Below, piece after piece: positions 41,220 through 49,097 of a stretch of DNA of 64,000 bases (its first letter is position 1; the number at the start of each line of letters is the position of its first letter). The position numbers were made by a program, and so were the translations under genes. The stretch covers positions 25,730 through 89,729 of the forward strand of contig MGTX01000028.1 of NCBI GenBank assembly GCA_001799675.1, in the 5' to 3' direction. The notes beneath the pieces are model-generated. The model worked only from the letters and a program-made list of their open reading frames with translations, was not told where the DNA came from and searched no databases. Source of the stretch: Elusimicrobia bacterium GWA2_66_18 (GTDB lineage: Bacteria > Elusimicrobiota > Elusimicrobia > UBA1565 > UBA9628).

Positions 41220-41897
41220 TTAGGCCCCAAGCCCGTGCTTTTGGAAGTGCTCGCGGATATGAGCCAGGTGGCGGGACATCTGCTTCTGAGAGATGTCGAG
41301 GTGCCGGGCGAGCTTCGAGGCGTTGCCCCGTGTGCCCGGCAGCAGGTAGGCGATGACGGCGAGCTGGATGGGAAGGCCGAGAAGGGCCTTGTGAAGTTGC
41401 TCTTTGAGTAGGCCTGCCTCCGGGTTCTCGGACACCGATGGAATGGGGCCGGTCGCGCCGCGCGGCCCGTCTTCGGCCATGCGTTCCTGGTCTTCCAGGG
41501 CGTCCAATGAGACATGGAGTTGCGCTTCTTTCTTCTTCTGGCGCTTCATCTCCAGGGCGATGTACTTGAGCCCGGAGTAGAATATCCGCCGCCGGTCTTC
41601 GTCCGTCTCGGCTGCCCAGAACTTCTCCACCCAGGCCTTCGGCCTGAGCTGCTTATCGGTTATGCCCCAGGATTCCCAGACGATCTCCCGGACCAGTTTA
41701 TCGAGAGCCTCACGGAAGGGGGCCGGAACGCCGGTGACACCCTTCATGACATCGGCAATCGCGCCGTCGATCACGCCGCGCGTCTTGTCCAGCCATTCGC
41801 GGGTGACGAAAGCAGCCGGCGGCCCCCGGCGCTCGATCTCATCAAGGACCTGTCCTACAAGTTCCGCCAGGACGGCATCGACGGGCGTCTTTGTCAT
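41220..41897 (-). CDS. HTH protein of the type I restriction operon
   Basis: 225 residues from the ATG at 41897, overlapping the metallopeptidase stop (ATGA); the ORF-track extension to 42104 is spurious. Mostly helical. The C-terminal segment GNASKLARHLDISQKQMSRHLAHIREHF is a helix-turn-helix like sigma region 4 or phage repressors. VKGVTGVPAPFREALDKLVREIVWESWG lies in the middle. Family not recognised. Operon position suggests regulation or a specificity accessory. Confidence 0.7.
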   Translation of the reverse strand: MTKTPVDAVLAELVGQVLDEIERRGPPAAFVTREWLDKTRGVIDGAIADVMKGVTGVPAPFREALDKLVREIVWESWGITDKQLRPKAWVEKFWAAETDEDRRRIFYSGLKYIALEMKRQKKKEAQLHVSLDALEDQERMAEDGPRGATGPIPSVSENPEAGLLKEQLHKALLGLPIQLAVIAYLLPGTRGNASKLARHLDISQKQMSRHLAHIREHFQKHGLGA

Positions 41898-42226
41898 TTG
41901 CCGGGCCGTGAGCAGGCCAGGTCCCGGCGCTGAGCCCGGCCCTGCGGCAGATAGGCGTTCATGAAGCTCTTGAAGAGCGCGCCGTGGTTGGGAATGAGCA
42001 GGTGGAGCAGCTCGTGGGCGATGACCCGGTCCTGGAAGGAGGCGGGCTCGGACAGCAGATCGGCGCTGAAATAGACTCGGCCAGCGGTGGAGCACGAGGC
42101 CCACTTGTTGCGCATGGCCTGGACATAGACGCGCTTGGGTTGGACGCCGATCTTGGTGGCCCAGCGGTCGACGCGCCGCTTGAAGAGCGGTGTAGGAACC
42201 GGCTTGGCTCTCAGCGCTGTGGTCAT
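41894..42226 (-). CDS. YgjP-like (DUF45/WLM) metallopeptidase
   Basis: 110 residues. RVYVQAMRNKWASCSTAGRVYFSADLL, then VIAHELLHLLIPNHGALF: the HExxH-x5-H zinc site of the YgjP/DUF45 family. Such genes commonly accompany hsdR in type I restriction operons, where their role is unproven. Both ends overlap the neighbours by ATGA, so translation is coupled to hsdR. Confidence 0.87.
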   Translation of the reverse strand: MTTALRAKPVPTPLFKRRVDRWATKIGVQPKRVYVQAMRNKWASCSTAGRVYFSADLLSEPASFQDRVIAHELLHLLIPNHGALFKSFMNAYLPQGRAQRRDLACSRPGK

Positions 42227-45108
42227 TTGTTGCGCAGCTTGATGATCTGCTCAGCCATTTCCTTCATGCGCTCCAGGCCGACGGCCGGGCGCAGCAGCTT
42301 GTAGAGCTCGGCTTTCAGTTGGCGGAATTCCTCCGCGTTCTCCGCGAAGTGCGGCAGGCGCCCGAACAGGGCGTCCACCTCCCGAGCGATGGCCTCGGCC
42401 TTGGCCGCGCCAGCGCGGTCCAACAGCCAGAAGGCAGCGAACGCCTCAGGAGAGAGGCCGGTCTTCTCGGCCTTGCGCCGGGCTTCCTCGTACTCCCGTA
42501 GGAGCTCTTCGAGCTCCTGGAGGGCGTCCTCCGTCGTCGTCTGGCGGTCTTCGTAGTTGCGAAGGATCGTCTCGGCCCTTTCGCCGATGGGGATCAGGAA
42601 AGGCTGCCGCGCGCCCTGCGAATGGGCCAGCCCGGCGAGGGTGCGGACCAGGTTGATGATCTTGGCCGCGGGCGGAGACTGCTTTTTCTTGAGGGCTTCC
42701 AGGGTCTCCTCATTGATCGCCACGGTCTTGGTCACCGTGTCGAGCCCAAAGGCTTGGGCATGCTCGCGGACGATGCTCTCAGTCTTCTTCATGAGGTCCG
42801 AGTAGAGCCCTCGGTGAGGGTTCACCGCGGCCCGGATCACCTGATAAAGCCTGCAAAGTTTGGCGTAGTCGTCCATGAATGGCCGCATCATGGGGTCGGG
42901 CGAGATGATCTCGTAGAGGTTTTCGAGTTTCTTGAAGAAGTCGAAAAACTTGTCGCGGTGGGTCATCTCGGCCAGCGCGGCGACGGCCCGCTCCACGGCC
43001 TTGTCGTCCATGCGTCCGCGGCAGAGTGCCAGGTAGGGCGGGGCCTCCTCTTTCATCATGTGGACGAAGAGAGCCTTGAGCGCGTCGATGTTCTTGATGA
43101 CGCTCTGCACCACGTCTGAGTCGAATGAGAGCGCCTTCTCCATGCGCTCGAAGATGCCCACGAAGTCCACGACCAGCCCCGCAGGTTTCTTGATCCCATC
43201 GTCCTCATAGGGCCGATTGACGCGCGCGATCGCCTGGAGGAGCGTATGGTCGCGCATGGGCTTGTCCAGGTACATGCAGTAGAGAATTGGCGCGTCGAAG
43301 CCGGTCAGGAGCTTCTCGGTCACGATCAGAATCTTGGGCTTCTCCCCGGGCTTGGTGAAGGCCTTGCGGATGCGCTTTTCCTGGTCCTCCTTGAGCCGAT
43401 ACTTCGCCAGCGACGGCGGGTCGTTGTGCGCGGAGGTGTAGACGACGGCGGAGTATTCCTCCGGGAGCAGGCGGTCGAGTTCCTTCTTGTAGAGGGCGCA
43501 GGCTTCCCTGTCCACCCCGACCAGGAAGGCTTTGTAGCCAAGCGGCTCGATGTTCTCCTTGAAGTGTTTGGCGACGAACTCCGCAACCTGGCGGATGCGG
43601 TCCTTGGACTTCAAGAAGGCTTTGAGCGTGACGGCTCGTTCCAGAATGTGGTTGAGCTCTTCGATATCGCTGATGCCCTCGGTCTCGGCCAGGGCCCAGA
43701 ACTCCTTCTCAAGCATCTCCCGGGGAACACGGATCTCGTTGGGCGCCAGGGCGTAGTGAAGCTCAAGAGTCGTTCCATCCGCGATCGATTCCTGGATGGA
43801 ATACTTGTCGAGGTAGCCTTGCTGGTCGTCCTTGCCGAAGATCTTGAAGGTTCCCTTACCGTAGGCGATCTTGTCGATCGGCGTGCCGGTAAAGCCGATG
43901 AAGGTCGCCTTCGGTAGCGCCGCCTGAAGGTAGTTCCCCAGGTCGCTGCCGGTCGAGCGATGGGCCTCGTCCACCAGAACGAAGATGCTGTCTCGGGTGC
44001 AAAGGTCCTTGTCGGCCTTCTCGAACTTGTGGATCATCGAGACGATGAGGCCGCGGTAGTCGGTCCGCAGAAGTTCCTTCAGGTGTTTCTTGCTCTGGAC
44101 GACCTCGGCTTTGCCCTCGCCCATGACGCTGGTGATCCAGCCGGAAAGCTGCCCTTCCAACTCGTTCCTGTCAATCAGCATCAGGACGGTTGATTTCCCG
44201 AACGCAGGATTCTCCAGCAGTTGGCGCGCGGCCGTGATCATCGTGAAGGTCTTGCCCGATCCCTGCGTGTGCCAGATGAGGCCGGTCTTCTTGGTGGAGT
44301 CGAGCGCCCGCTCTACAATCTTCTCGACGGCCCGCGATTGGTGCTGGCGCAGGACGGCCTTCTGGAGCTCGTCATCCTTCAGGAAGAAGATGATCCAGTC
44401 GCGCAGGAGCTTCAGGAAGCGCTCTCGCCCGAAGAAGCGCTTTACCTTCGCCTCGAAGTTGCCGGGCTCTTCGTCCTTCCAGTTAAAGATGTTTTTGCGG
44501 TCCAGGTTCCAGGTGACCCCGTAGTAAAAATCAAGGAGCTGGGTCGCCTCGAAGACTTGAGGGGAAACCATCATTTCCGGCGTTTCATCGTGATAGCGGC
44601 GAAGCTGAACGACGGCGCGGTCGATGCCGTCAGCATACCTGGCCGCCTTCGTCTCGGCGATGGCGACGGGGATGCCGTTGATCAGGAAGATGACGTCGGC
44701 GCGGTTGCCTTTCTGGCCGTTGGTGTACTCCCATTCGTCGGTGACGTGAAAGAGATTGTTGGACGGGTGGTCGAAATCCACCACCGTGACATTGCGTCGG
44801 CGCTTCTCATCCTCGGAATGGACGGACTGTTCGCCGCGGAGCCACTTGAGGATCTCGGCGTTGCCTTCGATCGTGCAGCGGACGCTCTCGATGCGGCCGA
44901 TGATGTCGTCCGCATGCTTTTCGTCCACTATTCCAGGATTAAGGGCGATCAGCTTCGCGCGCAGTGCCGGATAGAGCAGCCAGCCGCTCGCCCCGCGACG
45001 AAGCCTGAGGGCTTCATCGGCGGGTAGATAGGTCCAGCCGATCTCCTCGGCATAGCCGATGAGCGGGTTCTGGACTGCGCCTCGCTCACCGCCTAAACTC
45101 GCAGACAT
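42223..45108 (-). CDS. hsdR: Type I restriction enzyme R subunit (HsdR)
   Basis: 961 residues, full length. The N-terminal nuclease domain has the PD-(D/E)XK residues in ADVIFLINGIPVAIAETKAARY (about 140-160). The SF2 translocase begins with LIWHTQGSGKTFTMI (Walker A, about 280) and ILVDEAHRS. TGFDAPILYCMYLDKPM and LLQAIARVNRPY are helicase motifs V and VI. The tail is the helical HsdM-binding part. It cleaves DNA after ATP-driven translocation when methylation is absent. In this operon it is separated from hsdM/hsdS by three non-restriction genes. Confidence 0.95.
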   Translation of the reverse strand: MSASLGGERGAVQNPLIGYAEEIGWTYLPADEALRLRRGASGWLLYPALRAKLIALNPGIVDEKHADDIIGRIESVRCTIEGNAEILKWLRGEQSVHSEDEKRRRNVTVVDFDHPSNNLFHVTDEWEYTNGQKGNRADVIFLINGIPVAIAETKAARYADGIDRAVVQLRRYHDETPEMMVSPQVFEATQLLDFYYGVTWNLDRKNIFNWKDEEPGNFEAKVKRFFGRERFLKLLRDWIIFFLKDDELQKAVLRQHQSRAVEKIVERALDSTKKTGLIWHTQGSGKTFTMITAARQLLENPAFGKSTVLMLIDRNELEGQLSGWITSVMGEGKAEVVQSKKHLKELLRTDYRGLIVSMIHKFEKADKDLCTRDSIFVLVDEAHRSTGSDLGNYLQAALPKATFIGFTGTPIDKIAYGKGTFKIFGKDDQQGYLDKYSIQESIADGTTLELHYALAPNEIRVPREMLEKEFWALAETEGISDIEELNHILERAVTLKAFLKSKDRIRQVAEFVAKHFKENIEPLGYKAFLVGVDREACALYKKELDRLLPEEYSAVVYTSAHNDPPSLAKYRLKEDQEKRIRKAFTKPGEKPKILIVTEKLLTGFDAPILYCMYLDKPMRDHTLLQAIARVNRPYEDDGIKKPAGLVVDFVGIFERMEKALSFDSDVVQSVIKNIDALKALFVHMMKEEAPPYLALCRGRMDDKAVERAVAALAEMTHRDKFFDFFKKLENLYEIISPDPMMRPFMDDYAKLCRLYQVIRAAVNPHRGLYSDLMKKTESIVREHAQAFGLDTVTKTVAINEETLEALKKKQSPPAAKIINLVRTLAGLAHSQGARQPFLIPIGERAETILRNYEDRQTTTEDALQELEELLREYEEARRKAEKTGLSPEAFAAFWLLDRAGAAKAEAIAREVDALFGRLPHFAENAEEFRQLKAELYKLLRPAVGLERMKEMAEQIIKLRNK

Positions 45109-45114
45109 GTTGGT

Positions 45115-46371
45115 TTATTTGGCCTTAGTCAGATTTTTGACGACGGACGAGAGGAGGTCGAACAAGGCGTGCTTGGAAACCGCTTCCTCCTTCTCTTTCG
45201 GTTCCTCGCGCCCGAAGAACTTCTCAGTCAATTTTGCCTTGATCTCGTTTCGCTGCGCTTCGGGCAACAGGACGAGATAAGCGTCGATGGATGCGAGTTC
45301 TAGGTGTGTTTTCCTCAAGCTGTTCTCGCGATCCCGGTGTTTCGATGATTCCTGGGAGGCGTATATGGCAGGAATCGCAATCACAATTGCTGTACCAAGC
45401 CTGAACGCGAACGTGTGCCAGCTGACATCATGCATGATGCTGAAGTAGAACGCGACTCCGGCAACAACAATCATGGCAGCCATCAAGCAGAGGGCGACGA
45501 TGCGTAGCCAATCAGCCGTGCTTCTCTCCGTATCGGCTGTATTCTTAAAGTGCCCTGCGAATGAGGCGGACCCAATGGCCCCGAAAATCCGGTCTACCTC
45601 CTCTTCCCGCGTCTTTAGGCGGTTAAGATGCTGGTCGCTTTTCTTATGCAACTCGTCAAAAAACTTTTCCCCATGCACCTTTTGGGCATCTTGGAATTTC
45701 TTGGCCTCATCTTCCTTGGTCTTCAGTAGTTGCTGAAAATCGTCTGCTCGCTTTTTGGAATCGCTGACGAAAGTGTTGGAGCGATTGGTCTCGGCAGTCG
45801 TGAACTGCTGCTGATATGTGGCGATGGACTGGTCCAAGCGCCCCTTCTGCTGTTCAATCAGCGCCGCCAGCCCATCCAGGCGAGCTTTTTCTCCGTCGAT
45901 CAATTTGGTGATGGTCGAGACGGCCGCCTTTTCGTCCGCGACGCTTTTCCGAATTTGAAGCAGCTCTTCGGCAATCTTGGTCTGAAACAATTGTGCCGCT
46001 TCGGAAACGGACGCTAGGAGCACGTCGGCTTCCTGGCGTTCGTTGGGCCGCAGATATGCCAGGAGCTCGTCAGCCATCGTGTTCGCGCTGTTGAGAGCTC
46101 CCGGATTTGGACTTTGCGAAAAATTATTGGCGTAGTTCTGGAGGTTGGTCGACCAGGTCCCGATATTCGCCCAAGCGTTCTGATGGTAAAGTTCGGGGTC
46201 GAGATTTTGAAGACAGGCCAAGATAATCTTGACGGCTTTCAAAAGACGTGCGTAATTGGGGAGATCGTCCCCGGTCAGCTTGTCCGCTTTCGCCGATTCA
46301 AGGAGCCTAAGGGCCTCCTTTACCCGCTCGATCGGCTGCTGCGCGCTAAACACATCATTCCATCTCGACAT
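45115..46371 (-). CDS. Coiled-coil protein with two membrane helices, unknown
   Basis: 418 residues. The central part (about 130-270) is a long coiled coil (KLIDGEKARLDGLAALIEQQKGRLDQSIATYQQQF). Two transmembrane helices follow (IVALCLMAAMIVVAGVAFYF and FAFRLGTAIVIAIPAIYAS), then a charged C-terminal domain (FFGREEPKEKEE). No enzymatic motif. It lies 6 bp before hsdR and 66 bp after the Thoeris-like effector. The topology suits a membrane-disrupting or sensor role in the neighbouring anti-phage module, but this is inference. Confidence 0.7.
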   Translation of the reverse strand: MSRWNDVFSAQQPIERVKEALRLLESAKADKLTGDDLPNYARLLKAVKIILACLQNLDPELYHQNAWANIGTWSTNLQNYANNFSQSPNPGALNSANTMADELLAYLRPNERQEADVLLASVSEAAQLFQTKIAEELLQIRKSVADEKAAVSTITKLIDGEKARLDGLAALIEQQKGRLDQSIATYQQQFTTAETNRSNTFVSDSKKRADDFQQLLKTKEDEAKKFQDAQKVHGEKFFDELHKKSDQHLNRLKTREEEVDRIFGAIGSASFAGHFKNTADTERSTADWLRIVALCLMAAMIVVAGVAFYFSIMHDVSWHTFAFRLGTAIVIAIPAIYASQESSKHRDRENSLRKTHLELASIDAYLVLLPEAQRNEIKAKLTEKFFGREEPKEKEEAVSKHALFDLLSSVVKNLTKAK

Positions 46372-46437
46372 GACACCCTCTCATCGGTCTGATTGATTGA
46401 CGGCTTTGTTCTTGATGAAGACAAAAAATACGGCCAC

Positions 46438-47376
46438 TCATATGCTGGTACCTACGCCCCTGTCTTCGCTTGACTTGAAGTGAGTGTAGGCGCAAACGTA
46501 GTCCAGGTAGCGCTCGAGGTCAATCAGATCAAGTTCGTGGGTCTGATAATCGGCGGGATGAATGGCGATTGTGAGTTTTTCTGTGAAGACTTTTGTTGCG
46601 CAGGCGGCGACAAAAGATTTGATGATCTCCTGAACGATTTCTTTCCTCTGGACGGGAACTCTAGAAAACCCGGTGCCGAACAGCGGTATGACCAACTCCT
46701 CGCGTCCGCCCTTATCGCTGATATAGGCCCAAAGCTTTCCCAGGCTGTCCATGACATCCGAGAGTTTTCCATTTCGCACAGTCGGATGAGTGTTGAATTC
46801 GGCGGTAGCGACAAGGTAGGCCGGGCGCTGCTTCGGAGTGATTTTAATGACCGTGCCGATGGAATACCGTGTCTGTTTCCCGAAGGTCTTAGCGGGGTCC
46901 TGCTCACCAGTGTATGCATCGTTGGTGATTTTTGCGGCGATATCGGCGTCAAGATGCGCGACAGAATCGTAAAACTGTTTCGTGAATTGTCCCTGGACGC
47001 TGCGTTCTGAGATGATATCGGGCGAAACCAGCGTGTCGAAGGTGGTGTTGGTCGGGATGATGAAGGCTCCGGGGAGGGAGAACATGTCGCCGATCCTGAT
47101 TTCGATTTGGACATCTCGTCCGTTCAGGCGGCGGATGAGAGATGATCGAGGCCATGCTTTCCATAAGGCAAAAAGTACGCAAAGGCCCAGGAAGGTCCAG
47201 CGTACCTGAGGGATATGCGTCGCGGTATAGGTCTTTAAGTCGGGGAAGAGGAACTCGAAAATCTCCAGTAGAACCCAAAGCACACCGAGCGCTTCAAGCA
47301 ACGCGGCCGGTGCTCTGGATTGAAAAAATTCCTTCTTCCAGTAGTTGCCCGATGCAAAGCGCCGGAGGATGTTCAT
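46438..47376 (-). CDS. thsA: Thoeris ThsA-like effector: two transmembrane helices + macro-type domain (DUF6430)
   Basis: 312 residues from the ATG at 47376 (TGATG with the TIR gene stop; a GTG at 47379 is also possible). N-terminal helices ALLEALGVLWVLLEIFEFLF and RWTFLGLCVLFALWKAW. The macro-type domain runs from about 90: MFSLPGAFIIPTNTTFDTL, GTVIKITPKQRPAYLVATAEF, ELVIPLFGTGFSR. This membrane-macro design is the effector of type II Thoeris, where a TIR-made histidine-ADP-ribose signal is sensed and the membrane attacked. Paired with the TIR-like gene just upstream. Confidence 0.8.
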   Translation of the reverse strand: MNILRRFASGNYWKKEFFQSRAPAALLEALGVLWVLLEIFEFLFPDLKTYTATHIPQVRWTFLGLCVLFALWKAWPRSSLIRRLNGRDVQIEIRIGDMFSLPGAFIIPTNTTFDTLVSPDIISERSVQGQFTKQFYDSVAHLDADIAAKITNDAYTGEQDPAKTFGKQTRYSIGTVIKITPKQRPAYLVATAEFNTHPTVRNGKLSDVMDSLGKLWAYISDKGGREELVIPLFGTGFSRVPVQRKEIVQEIIKSFVAACATKVFTEKLTIAIHPADYQTHELDLIDLERYLDYVCAYTHFKSSEDRGVGTSI

Positions 47377-47885
47377 CACAGCCCCAGTTGGCGGTAGGTG
47401 GACTCGTTGTAGAAGTAGGCCCCGGTCTTCCCTTGACTGCGCAGGGACTCGAAGGTGGCCGGCCAGTTGTCCAGGGCGTGCTGGAGGATGGCCGCGTTGA
47501 AGCTCACATGGATCGCGAGCGCGTCTCTAATCCCCGGCGGGCAAAGATTGCCATCCATCTGCCTGAGTCCATTGAGATTGACGACGATGGGGGGCAGATT
47601 GAGTTGGATCGCCTGTTCGATTTCCCAAGGCACAAACTTCCGAAGATAGCGGGTGTTATCGCCAACGAGTAGGATGAAGTTCTTGGAATTCTCGAACCGC
47701 TTGCGGAGTTGGGCTTTGATGGACTCTTCGGTGCTGCTGTCCCGTGCGGAATTTATGTCGTGCGCATCCGCGAAGTTGTCACCGAACGCGATGTGGTCAT
47801 GGCCCTTCCAGGCGCACATGAGGCGGTAGTAATGAATGTCGTTGTCTCCATCAAAGCTGACGAAGGTCTTAGTGCGGTAGGCCAT
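47376..47885 (-). CDS. thsB: Thoeris ThsB-like TIR protein
   Basis: 169 residues. KTFVSFDGDNDIHYYRLMCAW begins the TIR-like (DUF1863/ThsB) fold. STEESIKAQLRKRFENSKNFILLVGDNTRYLRKFVPWEIEQAI contains the conserved W-E-I with the probable catalytic Glu. The protein senses infection and makes an NAD-derived signal for ThsA. The ATG lies 1 bp after the hsdS stop and the gene overlaps thsA, so it is fully embedded in the type I restriction operon. Confidence 0.85.
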   Translation of the reverse strand: MAYRTKTFVSFDGDNDIHYYRLMCAWKGHDHIAFGDNFADAHDINSARDSSTEESIKAQLRKRFENSKNFILLVGDNTRYLRKFVPWEIEQAIQLNLPPIVVNLNGLRQMDGNLCPPGIRDALAIHVSFNAAILQHALDNWPATFESLRSQGKTGAYFYNESTYRQLGL

Positions 47886-47886
47886 G

Positions 47887-49092
47887 TTATTTCTCCACGG
47901 GAGCCATTGCGGTTAAGCTGCCCCCTAGTATTCGTATCGGAGCGGTCATGAGAAATTCGAGCGTGGATTGAAAAAGAACTTCCAGTAAGCGTGCCTTTTC
48001 CATCGAAAATTCAAGACGGTTATCAATGAGACGCAAGTCGCGGGCTATTCTTTTCTGATCTGCGGGCGGGGGTAAAGGAACAGGCCAGGGCATTAGAAAC
48101 TGGAGGTTGATATTTTTCTGTGTCCCCTTCGGCGCCAAGCGGTTCATCTCGGCCTTTTGGGTTCGGAGATAATATTCGAGAAAGACTGGGTCTACTGTTT
48201 CGTCTGGAGTAATTCCGACAAGGCTATCGGGGAAAGCGCTGTCGAATTCCAGAATTCCCGTTTCGCCGATGTTTGCCGCGATGGTCAACACGATCGTTCC
48301 TTTAGGAAAAAGCTTGCTTATGGCGAGCCCTGATTCATTGAGAGTTTGTGAATAGCTGCGAATGCGGCCATTAGATCTGGCCACGTCACCGGTTTGGATG
48401 AAAGGTATCTTGCCGCCATAGAATCGCGGCTCATTACGTGGGCGGTGAGAAAATTTTCCCCGCGCGATTTTCGCAACTTTACCCAAGCATGTCATCTTCC
48501 ATGTGGCAGGATCGTATTGTGCCGGCGTATCGCTCCCCGTTCTCTTTGACGCCCTCTTGGCGAAAAGTGAGGCCATCATCGCCTCCCTCAGTTCGCGCAA
48601 GGTCGCCGTAATCCTTTTCTGCTTCTCGGTCGCAGCGCGAATTTTGCAGAGGATAGATGCGATGGTGCTCTGTTCTTCGGGCGAGGGGAGTGGAAGGGTG
48701 AGTGCCTCAAGATGATGGCGCTGCAAGCTTGGGATTACATCATCACTGGCATCTGGTTGTAGATGGGAGAGCGCAAAAAACAAGAATTCGAGATCAACAT
48801 GTTGACCTTCGCGAGGTTCAAGAAAAAAAGTCGTGTCAGAAGGATAGGAGGGTCCCTTAATGAGCCACGGTTTGCCGGCCGTTCCTTTCCGCCCGATGAC
48901 GATGGTCGGGTAATTAACTAAAGGTTGGCTGGTCCATCCGAAGACTCCGCTTGATCCCACCACCGGAACATTGCCGCTACCGCCCGGGTTGGCGCGGCCG
49001 TATCGAATATTAAATTTGTCTGACAGGCGGAATGATTCCCATGTCGTCGCAGGAGGAGGTCTTAACTGTGCTGCTTTGGAGGGCGTTTTCAT
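47887..49092 (-). CDS. hsdS: Type I restriction specificity subunit (HsdS)
   Basis: 401 residues with two target-recognition domains. TRD1 (about 15-150) ends in the conserved block PLPSPEEQSTIASILCKIRAATEKQKRITATLRELREAMMASLF, the first spacer helices. TRD2 (about 195-345) ends in PLPPPADQKRIARDLRLIDNRLEFSMEKARLLEVLF. The two recognise the two halves of a bipartite target. Five bp after hsdM. Confidence 0.92.
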   Translation of the reverse strand: MKTPSKAAQLRPPPATTWESFRLSDKFNIRYGRANPGGSGNVPVVGSSGVFGWTSQPLVNYPTIVIGRKGTAGKPWLIKGPSYPSDTTFFLEPREGQHVDLEFLFFALSHLQPDASDDVIPSLQRHHLEALTLPLPSPEEQSTIASILCKIRAATEKQKRITATLRELREAMMASLFAKRASKRTGSDTPAQYDPATWKMTCLGKVAKIARGKFSHRPRNEPRFYGGKIPFIQTGDVARSNGRIRSYSQTLNESGLAISKLFPKGTIVLTIAANIGETGILEFDSAFPDSLVGITPDETVDPVFLEYYLRTQKAEMNRLAPKGTQKNINLQFLMPWPVPLPPPADQKRIARDLRLIDNRLEFSMEKARLLEVLFQSTLEFLMTAPIRILGGSLTAMAPVEK

Positions 49093-49097
49093 GTTGA

